Assembly (NCBI RefSeq): GCF_019396345.1
Contig: NZ_JAHKRM010000008.1
Location: 62,001 to 126,000, forward strand
DNA: 64,000 nucleotides
Reading direction: 5' to 3'
Source of the DNA: Nonomuraea guangzhouensis
GTDB taxonomy: Bacteria; Actinomycetota; Actinomycetes; Streptosporangiales; Streptosporangiaceae
Part shown: one piece after another, positions 15,699-23,250 of the stretch
How the letters are laid out: the number at the start of each line of letters is the position of its first letter
Numbering within the stretch: position 1 is the stretch's first letter
Translations under genes and position numbers: made by a program
The notes under the pieces: generated by a model
Databases searched by the model: none
Told to the model about the DNA's origin: nothing
What the model saw: only the letters and a program-made list of their open reading frames with translations

Positions 15699-17411
15699 GT
15701 GGAGACTCCGGCCTCGGCGGGTGATCCGGGGACGACTTTGACAGAGATCACACTTGACGCCGATCGCCGGCGCAATGGTCCCTACACGCTCGCGGCCGAT
15801 CTCCTCGGCCTCCTGGTCCCGCAGGCGGCGCCGGAGCTGGTCGCGGCACACGACATCGAGATCCTCGCGGCGGCTCCCGGTTTGCGTGCCTCGGTCCCGG
15901 CCGGCCGCGTCTCGCCGGTGGACCGGCTGCCGCAGGACGAGCGCATCCTGGTGCCGGGCCGGCTGCGTACGCTCCGGCTGGCCAACGGGCTCGCCGAGTT
16001 CGTCCGCGACCACCTGAGAGTCCGTGGTCCCCTGGCCGTGCGGGTGACGAACACGCATGAAGCGGACCCGACGGACACCGAGCTGGTGGCCGTACTCCGT
16101 CGCAGGGTGCCCGCCGAACTGCTCACGATCACCCTCGAGGACCCCGCGTTCGTGGTGCCGGGCCCGGGCGGGGTGCCCGTACGAGAGGCGGATCTCGACC
16201 GTTACCGCGACGAGGGGTTTCATCACGCCATGGCCGAGGCCGGTGCGGCGCTGCTGCCCACGCTGGCCGAGGATGGCGAGGAGTGGTGGCGGCTGCTGCA
16301 CCGCACGACCACCGCGCTGGCCGCCCTCGACCGGGAGGATGAGGCCCGCGCGCTGCTCGATCATGCCAGGCGGGTGAGCGCGCACCCGAAACACCGCGCC
16401 ACCGCCGCCTACGCGACCGCGATGCTGCTGGTCAGGCACCACGACCCGGGCGAACGCGACCCGGAGGCGGCGATGGCCTGGATCAACGAGGCGGTCGCCC
16501 TGACCTCGCTGCTGCCCGACCGCCGCGAGCGCGCCTTCCACCTGGGCTTCGACCTCAACGGCAAGGCGCTCATCGAGGTACGCAGGGGCAACACCGAGGT
16601 CGCGCTGCGGCTCGTCCAGCAGGCCATCGAGCTGGCCGAACGCGACCTCGCGCCCGGCAGGCACCCGGTGCACAAGGCCGTCCTGCGCGCCAACCGCGCC
16701 CAGCTGACCGCCCTGCTGGGTGATGCCGAAGGGGCGCTGGCCGACCTCGACGCGGTCGTCGCGGCCGATCCCGGATATCCCGATCCCTACCTCGACCGGG
16801 GCAATCTGCTGCACCGGCTCGGCCGCCTGGAGGAGGCGCTGGCCGACTACGAGACGGCCATGCGGGTGGGGCCGCCCTTCCCCGAGCCGTACTACAACCG
16901 TTCGGAGATCCGCTATGCCCGGGGAGACCTCGCGGGCGCGCTGGCCGACCTCGACCACGCGATCGAGCTCGATCCCGGCTTCACCGACGCCTACGTCAAC
17001 AGGGCCGGGCTGCTGGTGGCGCTGGACGAGCTGGACAGGGCCCGGGCCGACGCCGAGCGCGACCTGGACAACCCGTACCTGCTGTGCGTGCTCGGCCAGG
17101 TCGAGGCCGCGCAGGGGAAGCGGGTGAAGGCCCGCAAGGCGTATGACTCGGCGCTGCGCCGCGACCCCCGGCTGGCGGCGGTCTGGGCCGGGCGCGGGGC
17201 GCTGGCGTTCGAGGAGGGCGACCACGAGACGTCCATCGCGGACCTCACCCGGGCGATCGAGCTGGAGGAGAGCGCGGAGGCCCTGTTCAACCGGTCGCTC
17301 GCGCTGCGCATGACCGGGCGTGCCGAGCGGGCGCGGGCGGACCTGCGGCGGGCGCGCGAGCTGGCCCCGGACGATGAGGAGGTACGGCGGGCGCTGGCCG
17401 AACTCGGCTGA
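15699..17411 (+). CDS. Tetratricopeptide-repeat protein with a degenerate ATPase-like N-terminus
   Basis: The protein is about 570 aa and cytoplasmic, with no signal peptide. Residues ~190-570 are TPR repeats, for example YLDRGNLLHRLGRLEEALAD, YYNRSEIRYARGDLAGALAD and VWAGRGALAFEEGDHETSIA. Residues ~85-150 (LRTLRLANGLAEF, then GPLAVRVTNTHEADPTDTEL) align by eye with the Walker B region of STAND regulator ATPases (DDLHWADP), but acidic Walker B residues are lost and no Walker A is present. There is no DNA-binding domain. Start GTG 15699 or TTG 15738 (behind CCGGGGACG). In Streptomyces a TPR regulator (nsdA) also lies near ftsY, but this protein lacks that HTH and I do not claim orthology. Confidence 0.75.
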   Translation: METPASAGDPGTTLTEITLDADRRRNGPYTLAADLLGLLVPQAAPELVAAHDIEILAAAPGLRASVPAGRVSPVDRLPQDERILVPGRLRTLRLANGLAEFVRDHLRVRGPLAVRVTNTHEADPTDTELVAVLRRRVPAELLTITLEDPAFVVPGPGGVPVREADLDRYRDEGFHHAMAEAGAALLPTLAEDGEEWWRLLHRTTTALAALDREDEARALLDHARRVSAHPKHRATAAYATAMLLVRHHDPGERDPEAAMAWINEAVALTSLLPDRRERAFHLGFDLNGKALIEVRRGNTEVALRLVQQAIELAERDLAPGRHPVHKAVLRANRAQLTALLGDAEGALADLDAVVAADPGYPDPYLDRGNLLHRLGRLEEALADYETAMRVGPPFPEPYYNRSEIRYARGDLAGALADLDHAIELDPGFTDAYVNRAGLLVALDELDRARADAERDLDNPYLLCVLGQVEAAQGKRVKARKAYDSALRRDPRLAAVWAGRGALAFEEGDHETSIADLTRAIELEESAEALFNRSLALRMTGRAERARADLRRARELAPDDEEVRRALAELG

Positions 17412-17417
17412 TCCCCG

Positions 17418-18200
17418 TCAGCGGTGGGTGCCGATGGGGATGACGAGCGGGGTGCCCGCCACCGGGTCGGTGATGATCTTGGCGTCCAGTTCGAACACCT
17501 CTCGCATCAGCTCCTCCGTCAGCACCTCGTGCGGGTCGCCGGCGGCCACCACCCGGCCGTCCCGCATGGCCACCAGCCGGTCGGCGTAGCGGGCCGCCAG
17601 GTTGAGGTCGTGCAGCACCATGACGATGGTCCGGCTCGCCTCCCGGTGCAGCTGCCGTACCAGCTCCAAAACCTCCACCTGGTGCGCGAGGTCCAGGAAC
17701 GTGGTCGGCTCGTCGAGCAGCAGCAGGTCGGTGCCCTGGGCCAGCGCCATGGAGATCCAGGCCCGCTGCCGCTGCCCGCCCGAGAGCTCGTCCAGGGGAC
17801 GTTCGGCCAGGTCCGCCAGACCGGTCATGGCCAGTGCCTCGCCCACGGCCGCCTCGTCGTCCGACGACCACTGCCGGTACCAGGTCTGGTGCGGGTGCCT
17901 GCCCCTGGCGACCAGGTCGGCGACCGTCAGGCCCTCCGGCGCGGTGGGCGCCTGCGGCAGCACGCCGAGGATCTTGGCCACCTCGCGGGTGGGGATCCGG
18001 TCGATGCGCTTGCCGTCGAGCAGCACCTCGCCGCCTTGCGGCCGGAGCAGGCGGCCGAGGGCGCGCAGCAGGGTGGACTTGCCGCAGCCGTTCGGGCCGA
18101 TGATCGTGGTGACCGTGCCGGCCTCGATGCCGAGGTCGAGGCCGTCCACGATGGTGCGGTCCCCGTACCCGAGCTTGACGTCGACGGCCTGGAGCCTCAT
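17418..18200 (-). CDS. Iron-siderophore ABC transporter, ATP-binding protein (FepC-type)
   Basis: The energising subunit of a ferric-siderophore importer, 260 aa. It has Walker A GPNGCGKST at residues 35-43, the signature LSGGQRQRAWIS near 136, Walker B DLLLLDEPTTFLD near 155 and the H-loop VLHDLNLAARYAD. The wording of these motifs is typical of the FecE/FepC family. Start ATG 18200 overlaps the upstream permease stop by 4 bp, so the three transport genes form one minus-strand operon. It converges with the TPR gene with a 6 bp gap. Confidence 0.93.
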   Translation of the reverse strand: MRLQAVDVKLGYGDRTIVDGLDLGIEAGTVTTIIGPNGCGKSTLLRALGRLLRPQGGEVLLDGKRIDRIPTREVAKILGVLPQAPTAPEGLTVADLVARGRHPHQTWYRQWSSDDEAAVGEALAMTGLADLAERPLDELSGGQRQRAWISMALAQGTDLLLLDEPTTFLDLAHQVEVLELVRQLHREASRTIVMVLHDLNLAARYADRLVAMRDGRVVAAGDPHEVLTEELMREVFELDAKIITDPVAGTPLVIPIGTHR

Positions 18201-19240
18201 TTGCGCGCCTTCCAGATCAAGTGGATGAGGTACGGGGCGCCGAGGACCGCGGTCACGACGCCGACGGGGAGTTCGATGGGGGAGAAGACGGTGCGTGCGA
18301 TCAGGTCGGCGACGGCGGTCAGCACGGCGCCGACCATCGCCGACGACAGCAGCGGCGGCTGGCCGGAGCGGGTGAGCCGGAGCGCGATCTGCGGCGCCGC
18401 CAGCGCGACGAACGCGATCGGGCCCGCCGAGGCCGTCGCCACGGCGGCGAGGAGCACCGCGGCGAGGATCATCAGCGCCCGCGCCGGGTTCATCCGCACG
18501 CCGAGCGCGGTGACCGTGTCGTCGCCGAAGCGCAGCGCGTCGAGCGAGCGGGTGCCGAGCAGCGTCAGCGGCACGAGTACGGCCAGCGCCAGCGCCACGG
18601 GCACCACGTGCTCCCAGCCCCGGCCGTTGAGCGAGCCGCTGATCCAGACCATGGCCCGGCCGGTGTCGTTCACGTCGCCGACGGTCAGCAGCCAGTACTT
18701 GACGTTGGTGAACACGGCGGCCACGCCGATGCCGACCAGGACCAGCCGGTAGCCGTCGAGCCCGCGCCGCCAGGCCAGCGCGTACACGATCGCGGCGCCC
18801 CCCAGGCCGCCGAGCAGGGCCAGGACGGGGATGCCGAGGGTCGAGAGCAGCCCGCTGGCTCCGCCGACGGCGCTGCCGCTGGCCACCACGCCGGCCACGA
18901 CCGTGACGGAGGCGCCGGTGGTGACGCCGAGGATCTCGGGGCTGGCCAGCGGGTTGCGCGCGATGGACTGGATGATCGCGCCGGACAGCGCCAGCGCCGC
19001 GCCCACCAGGGCGCCGGTCAGCGCGCGCGGCAGGCGGAGCTCCATGATCACGAAGTGGTTGGCGCTGTTGACGTCGAACGTGCCGGCCAGCACCTCGGCC
19101 ACGGTCATCCGGATGTCGCCGATGCGCATGTTCAGGACCATGAGCAGGGCGAGGAGCGCCAGGCCGCCGAGGGTCACGGCGACGCCGCGCAGCCGTACCT
19201 GCCAGGACAGGCCCGCCACCCGCAGCGGGAACGTCGTCAT
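18197..19240 (-). CDS. Iron-siderophore ABC transporter permease (FecCD family)
   Basis: An integral membrane subunit of 347 aa with about nine hydrophobic helices. RLPRALTGALVGAALALSGA and RNPLASPEILGVTTGA are the conserved FecCD segments. GPIAFVALAAPQIALRLT is the coupling-helix region that contacts the ATPase. Its ATG overlaps the stop of the first permease by one base, and its end overlaps the ATPase start. Confidence 0.93.
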   Translation of the reverse strand: MTTFPLRVAGLSWQVRLRGVAVTLGGLALLALLMVLNMRIGDIRMTVAEVLAGTFDVNSANHFVIMELRLPRALTGALVGAALALSGAIIQSIARNPLASPEILGVTTGASVTVVAGVVASGSAVGGASGLLSTLGIPVLALLGGLGGAAIVYALAWRRGLDGYRLVLVGIGVAAVFTNVKYWLLTVGDVNDTGRAMVWISGSLNGRGWEHVVPVALALAVLVPLTLLGTRSLDALRFGDDTVTALGVRMNPARALMILAAVLLAAVATASAGPIAFVALAAPQIALRLTRSGQPPLLSSAMVGAVLTAVADLIARTVFSPIELPVGVVTAVLGAPYLIHLIWKARK

Positions 19241-20277
19241 CACAGTCGCACCGGCTTCCTGCGGCGGACCAGGACGACGAAGAAGGGGGCGCCGAGCAGC
19301 GCGAGCACCACACCGACCTCCAGCTCGCCCGGCGGGGCGACGACGCGGCCGATCACGTCGGCGAGCAGCAGCAGCGCCGCGCCGATCAGCCCGGAGTAGG
19401 GCAGCAGCCACCGGTGGTCGGTGCCGGACAGCGGGCGGGCCAGGTGCGGCACGATCAGCCCGACGAACGCGAGCGACCCGCAGGCGGCGACCGAGGCGCC
19501 GGAGAGCAGGGTGACGGCGGTGACGCCGATGGTCCGGGTGAGCGCGATGTTCTGGCCCAGGCTGCGGGCGACGTCCTCGCCGAGGGACAGCGCGTTCAGC
19601 CCCGGGGCGTTGACCATCGCCAGCAGCAGCCCGGCCAGGATGAACGGCAGCACCTGCCAGACCACGTCGGGGCCGCGGCCGGCGATGGAGCCGGCCTGCC
19701 AGAACCTGAACACGTCCATCGCCTGCTCGTCCAGGAGCACGATGGCCGAGGTCAGCGCGTACAGGAAGGCGCTCACGGCGGTGCCCGCCAGGGCGAGCGT
19801 GACCGGCGTCGGACCGCCGCGCCCGCCGACCATGCCGAGCGCGAACACGCCGACGCTGGCGATCAGGGCACCGGCCAGGCCGAACCAGATGTAGGCGAGC
19901 AGGCTGGAGGCGCCCAGCAGGATGATCGAGGCCACCATCGCGAACGCCGCGCCCTGCGTGACGCCGAGCAGGCCGGGGTCGGCGAGCGGGTTGCGGGTGT
20001 GGCCCTGCATGAGCGCGCCCGCGACGCCCAGTGCTAATCCGGCGAGCACACCGAGGACGGTCCTGGGGATCCGCAGCGAGCGGATGACGATGTCGTTCTC
20101 GGTGCCGCTCGGGGCGGTGAGCGCGTGCCAGGCGTCGGCCGGCGGCACGGACTTGGCGCCGATCGTGATGCTCAGCACCACGCCGATCAGGACGGCCCCG
20201 AGCAGAACCAGGAGGACGGAGAGCCGCCGCTGCTGAACACCGTGCGGGCGCGGCGTCACAGCCGTAGCGGTGGTCAC
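19240..20277 (-). CDS. Iron-siderophore ABC transporter permease (FecCD family), operon-proximal
   Basis: Partner permease, 345 aa. RIPRTVLGVLAGLALGVAGALMQG, TRNPLADPGLLGVTQGAA and LAFVGLIVPHLARPL are the family motifs. GTG 20277 starts the operon. The divergent promoter region carries tandem DtxR/IdeR-like boxes and leads on the other side to the binding lipoprotein, so the whole system is probably iron-repressed. Confidence 0.93.
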   Translation of the reverse strand: MTTATAVTPRPHGVQQRRLSVLLVLLGAVLIGVVLSITIGAKSVPPADAWHALTAPSGTENDIVIRSLRIPRTVLGVLAGLALGVAGALMQGHTRNPLADPGLLGVTQGAAFAMVASIILLGASSLLAYIWFGLAGALIASVGVFALGMVGGRGGPTPVTLALAGTAVSAFLYALTSAIVLLDEQAMDVFRFWQAGSIAGRGPDVVWQVLPFILAGLLLAMVNAPGLNALSLGEDVARSLGQNIALTRTIGVTAVTLLSGASVAACGSLAFVGLIVPHLARPLSGTDHRWLLPYSGLIGAALLLLADVIGRVVAPPGELEVGVVLALLGAPFFVVLVRRRKPVRL

Positions 20278-20322
20278 GCGGTCCTCCCTGCTTGTTGCTC
20301 GACCCTGGTGAAGTATGCCAGG

Positions 20323-20356
20323 TTAGGCAGGCCTAACCTAATTTAGGGTTACCTAA
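20323..20356. promoter_or_regulatory. Tandem DtxR/IdeR-type iron boxes
   Basis: TTAGGCAGGCCTAACCTAA (20323-20341) matches 16 of 19 positions of the DtxR/IdeR consensus TTAGGTTAGGCTAACCTAA. A second site, CTAATTTAGGGTTACCTAA (20338-20356), matches 14. The sites overlap by a few bases between the divergent permease operon and the binding-protein gene. This is how an Fe2+-DtxR family repressor would control both directions. The repressor gene is not in the window. Confidence 0.8.
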
Positions 20357-20376
20357 GGTTCATGGAAAGGGATCGG

Positions 20377-21339
20377 ATGAGACCGTTGCGCGCCCTGGTG
20401 GGTGCCGTCCTCGTGGCGGTGCTCGCCGCCTGTGGTTCGACGCCCGTCGCGCAGAAGCTGACGGAACCGTTTCGGATCATCAAGCACGCGATGGGCGAGA
20501 CCACGATCCCGGCCCAGCCCAAGCGGGTGGTGGCCTTGGACCAGAGCTTCGTCGACGCGGTGCTGACGCTGCGCACGCCGGTGGTCGGCTACACCACCTA
20601 CCGGTCCATCGACTCGAAGCTGCCAGATTACCTGGGCTCCGTCGCCGCCGAGTACGGCAAGGAGGCCACCCCGGTCGGCACCCTGGAGCAGCCCAGCCTG
20701 GAGAAGATCATGGCGCTCAAGCCCGATCTCATCGTCTCGGCCAAGGTCCGCCACGAAGCCCTCTACGACAAGCTGTCCAAGATCGCCCCGACCGTCTTCA
20801 GCGAGACCACCGGCGCCATCTGGAAGGACAACGTCCGGCTCATGGGCCAGGCCCTGGGCAAGGAGCAGCTCGCCGACACCACGATCAAGTCGTACGAGGA
20901 GCGGGCCGCGAAGATCGGCGCCGCGATCAAGGCGAAGGACGGGAAGCTGCCGACCATCTCCGTCGTCAGGTTCGCCGGTGAGCCGACGGTCCGGCTGTAC
21001 GTCGAGAAGTCCTACTCCGGCATCGTGCTGAAGGACATCGGCTTCCCGCGCCCGGAGGGCCAGCCCACCAAGCAGGACGCGATCGCGGTGGACGTGAGCC
21101 AGGAGCGCATCGGAGACCTGGACGCGGACCAGCTTTTTGTGGCGACATATGCGGACCCGTCGGCTGAGGCGCCCAAGGAGAAGTTCGTCGGCAATCCTCT
21201 GTGGGGGAAGCTCAAGGGAGTCAAGCGCGAGGTCAGCGATGTGACCTGGATGACCGCGGTCGGCATCCAGGGCGCTCACGCGATCCTCGACGACGTGGCG
21301 AAGTTCTTCGCCGTCGATGCCGCCAGGACCGTCTCCTGA
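20377..21339 (+). CDS. Iron-siderophore ABC transporter substrate-binding lipoprotein (FecB/FepB-type)
   Basis: An extracellular receptor anchored as a lipoprotein. Residues 1-19 are a signal peptide ending in the lipobox LAAC with Cys19. The mature part has the TroA-like fold signatures TIPAQPKRVVALDQSFVDAV and MALKPDLIVSAKVRHEALYD, and ends with AHAILDDVAKFF. ATG 20377 follows AAAGGGA; ATG 20362 is possible but lies almost on the operator. It is divergent from the permease/ATPase operon with which it works. The siderophore is unknown and no biosynthesis genes are here. Confidence 0.92.
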   Translation: MRPLRALVGAVLVAVLAACGSTPVAQKLTEPFRIIKHAMGETTIPAQPKRVVALDQSFVDAVLTLRTPVVGYTTYRSIDSKLPDYLGSVAAEYGKEATPVGTLEQPSLEKIMALKPDLIVSAKVRHEALYDKLSKIAPTVFSETTGAIWKDNVRLMGQALGKEQLADTTIKSYEERAAKIGAAIKAKDGKLPTISVVRFAGEPTVRLYVEKSYSGIVLKDIGFPRPEGQPTKQDAIAVDVSQERIGDLDADQLFVATYADPSAEAPKEKFVGNPLWGKLKGVKREVSDVTWMTAVGIQGAHAILDDVAKFFAVDAARTVS

Positions 21340-21343
21340 GGGA

Positions 21344-22420
21344 TCAGTCTGCTGAGAGGAATGTCCGCAGGTCTTCCAGGTGCGGGTCGAGGTCCAGGCC
21401 CTGGGCGGAGAGCCAGTCCCGGTCGCAGTAGGTGCCCCGGTAGCGCTCGCCCCCGTCGCAGATCAGGGTGACGACGCTGCCCTGGACGCCGGCCGCGCGC
21501 ATCTCGCGGATCAGGTCCACGCAGGCGGCCATGTTCGTGCCGGTGGAGCCGCCCACGTCGCGGCCCGTCACCTCGCGGACCCAGTGCATGGCGGCGATCG
21601 ACCGGGCATCCGGTACGGCGATCATGCGGTCGATGACCATCGGCTGGAACGAGGGCTCCACCCTCGGCCGGCCGATGCCCTCGATGCGGGAGCCCCGGGC
21701 GGTGACGGAGGTGTCGCCCGACACCCAGCTCGGGTAGAAGGCTGAGCCCTCCGGGTCGGCCACCGCCAGGCGCGTGGGGTGGCGGCGGTAACGGATGTAG
21801 CGGCCGATCGTCGAGGAGGTGCCGCCCGTGCCCGCGCCCACCACGATCCAGGTGGGCTCCGGGTGGGGTTCCATGGCCATCTGGGCGTAGATGGACTCGG
21901 CGATGTTGTTGTTGCCCCGCCAGTCCGTGGCCCGCTCGGCATAGGTGAACTGGTCCATGAAGTGGCCGTTCGTCTCGGCCGCCAGGCGCCGGGACTCGTC
22001 ATAGATGGTGCCCGGGTCGTCGACCAGATGGCACTTGCCGCCGTAGAACTCGATCAGCGCGATCTTCTCCGGTGAGGTGGAGGCGGGCATCACCGCGATG
22101 AAGGCCAGACCGAGGAGCCGGGCGAAGTATGCCTCGCTGACCGCCGTCGAGCCGCTCGACGCCTCGACGACCGTGGTGGCCGGGCCGATCCAGCCGTTGG
22201 CCAGGCCGTACAGGAAAAGAGATCGGGCGAGTCGGTGTTTGAGTGAACCGGTGGGGTGGACTGACTCGTCTTTCAAGTAGAGGTTTACTCCCCAATGCGA
22301 GGGAAGCGGGAAGACATGGAGATGCGTATCGCAGCTCCGGTTGGCGTCGGCTTCGACCCTACGGATGGCCTCCGTCACCCAGAGTCGTTCCTCCATGTCA
22401 TGACGGTCCACAAAAATCAT
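21344..22420 (-). CDS. PLP-dependent cysteine synthase-family enzyme, Cds1-like L-cysteine desulfhydrase
   Basis: A fold-type II PLP enzyme of 358 aa. Lys61 in HPTGSLKHRLARSLFLYGL is the Schiff-base lysine. VVEASSGSTAVSEAYFARLLGL binds substrate and cofactor, and GAGTGGTSSTIGRYIRYR is the phosphate loop. The wording matches the actinobacterial Cds1 group, for which the Mycobacterium tuberculosis member releases H2S from cysteine, rather than CysK/CysM. Start ATG 22420 gives the N-terminus closest to relatives but has a poor ribosome binding site; ATG 22396 is possible. Convergent with the siderophore-binding gene. Confidence 0.8.
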   Translation of the reverse strand: MIFVDRHDMEERLWVTEAIRRVEADANRSCDTHLHVFPLPSHWGVNLYLKDESVHPTGSLKHRLARSLFLYGLANGWIGPATTVVEASSGSTAVSEAYFARLLGLAFIAVMPASTSPEKIALIEFYGGKCHLVDDPGTIYDESRRLAAETNGHFMDQFTYAERATDWRGNNNIAESIYAQMAMEPHPEPTWIVVGAGTGGTSSTIGRYIRYRRHPTRLAVADPEGSAFYPSWVSGDTSVTARGSRIEGIGRPRVEPSFQPMVIDRMIAVPDARSIAAMHWVREVTGRDVGGSTGTNMAACVDLIREMRAAGVQGSVVTLICDGGERYRGTYCDRDWLSAQGLDLDPHLEDLRTFLSAD

Positions 22421-22560
22421 CCCTATACGCTATCCCATGTGACTCTGACCACATTAATCGTGATATTGGGGGTATAGTGTTATGCTAATGAGACTGGTCC
22501 GGCCGTGGACTTGATGACGCATGCCGCGAGCCTGTGGACCTTTCACCTCCCTGACCTGGC

Positions 22561-22587
22561 GGAACCGTTAACGCAGTCCTTACGTAG
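22561..22587 (+). promoter_or_regulatory. Possible SigR-type promoter ahead of the ECF sigma gene
   Basis: GGAAC (22561-22565) followed after 17 bp by CGTAG (22583-22587) resembles the thiol-stress sigma consensus GGAAY-N17-18-GTT, though the -10 is imperfect. An AT-rich stretch with TATAGT and TATGCT lies further upstream (22440-22490) and could hold a vegetative promoter for the sigma gene and one for the divergent Cds1-like gene. Confidence 0.35.
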
Positions 22588-22656
22588 GGTTTGCGAAACT
22601 GGTACCAAGGTCAGCGGCTTGGCCGAGATGGGGGATAGATCGCAAGGGGGAATGAT

Positions 22657-23250
22657 TTGATCACCATGACCGATGAGCAGCGACAAGACTGGTTCGAGCG
22701 CGATGTCGTGCCCGTGACGTCGCAGCTGTTCGCCTCCGCCATGCGTCTGACCCGTAACTCCGCCGACGCAGAGGACCTGGTCCAGGAGACCGTGGCCAAG
22801 GCGTATACCTCGTATCACCAGTTCCGCGAGGGCACCAACCTCAAGGCTTGGCTCCACCGGATCCTCACCAACAACTTCATCAACGACTATCGCAAGAAGC
22901 AGCGCTCGCCGAAGCTGGCGGCCGCCGAGGAGATCGAGGACTGGCAGCTGCACGCCGCCGAGTCCCACAGCTCGACCGGCCTGAAGTCGGCCGAGACCGA
23001 GGCGATCGAACGGCTGCCCGACAACGTCGTGATGAACGCGCTGCGCTCCCTGCCGGAGGACTTCCGCGTCGCCGTCTACCTGGCCGACGTCGAGGGGTTC
23101 GCCTACAAGGAGATCGCCGAGCGCATGGGCACGCCGATCGGCACGGTCATGTCCCGGTTGCACCGGGGCCGCCGTCAGCTGCGCGGCATGCTCGAGGGCT
23201 ATGCCCGCGAAGAGGGCGCGGTACGCGTCCCGGCGCAGAGCGCTGCCTAG
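22657..23250 (+). CDS. ECF RNA polymerase sigma factor, SigR/SigH-like
   Basis: A 197-aa sigma-70 family protein. Region 2 is NSADAEDLVQETVAKAYTSY, then REGTNLKAWLHRILTNNFIN. Region 4 is GFAYKEIAERMGTPIGTVMS, then RLHRGRRQLRGML. Both are nearly the wording of actinobacterial SigR/SigH, the disulfide-stress sigma factors. TTG 22657 is 8 nt from AGGGGG and is preferred over ATG 22666. The canonical partner rsrA (a short zinc anti-sigma gene directly downstream) is absent. Instead the stop overlaps, tail to tail, a minus-strand HATPase regulator. Confidence 0.85.
   Translation: MITMTDEQRQDWFERDVVPVTSQLFASAMRLTRNSADAEDLVQETVAKAYTSYHQFREGTNLKAWLHRILTNNFINDYRKKQRSPKLAAAEEIEDWQLHAAESHSSTGLKSAETEAIERLPDNVVMNALRSLPEDFRVAVYLADVEGFAYKEIAERMGTPIGTVMSRLHRGRRQLRGMLEGYAREEGAVRVPAQSAA

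Noticed and set aside
15586..15741. 51-codon frame (MSTHEEGSRPQTRD...) overlapping the 24-codon gene
   Set aside because: It starts near the predicted transcript start, so leaderless translation was considered. Its third codon positions have low GC, unlike the 24-codon frame and the rest of the genome.
17418..19313. 631-codon minus-strand frame as an ATPase-permease fusion
   Set aside because: Only the last 260 codons are the ATPase; the upstream part is an out-of-frame read of the permease gene, which has its own start and overlapping stop.
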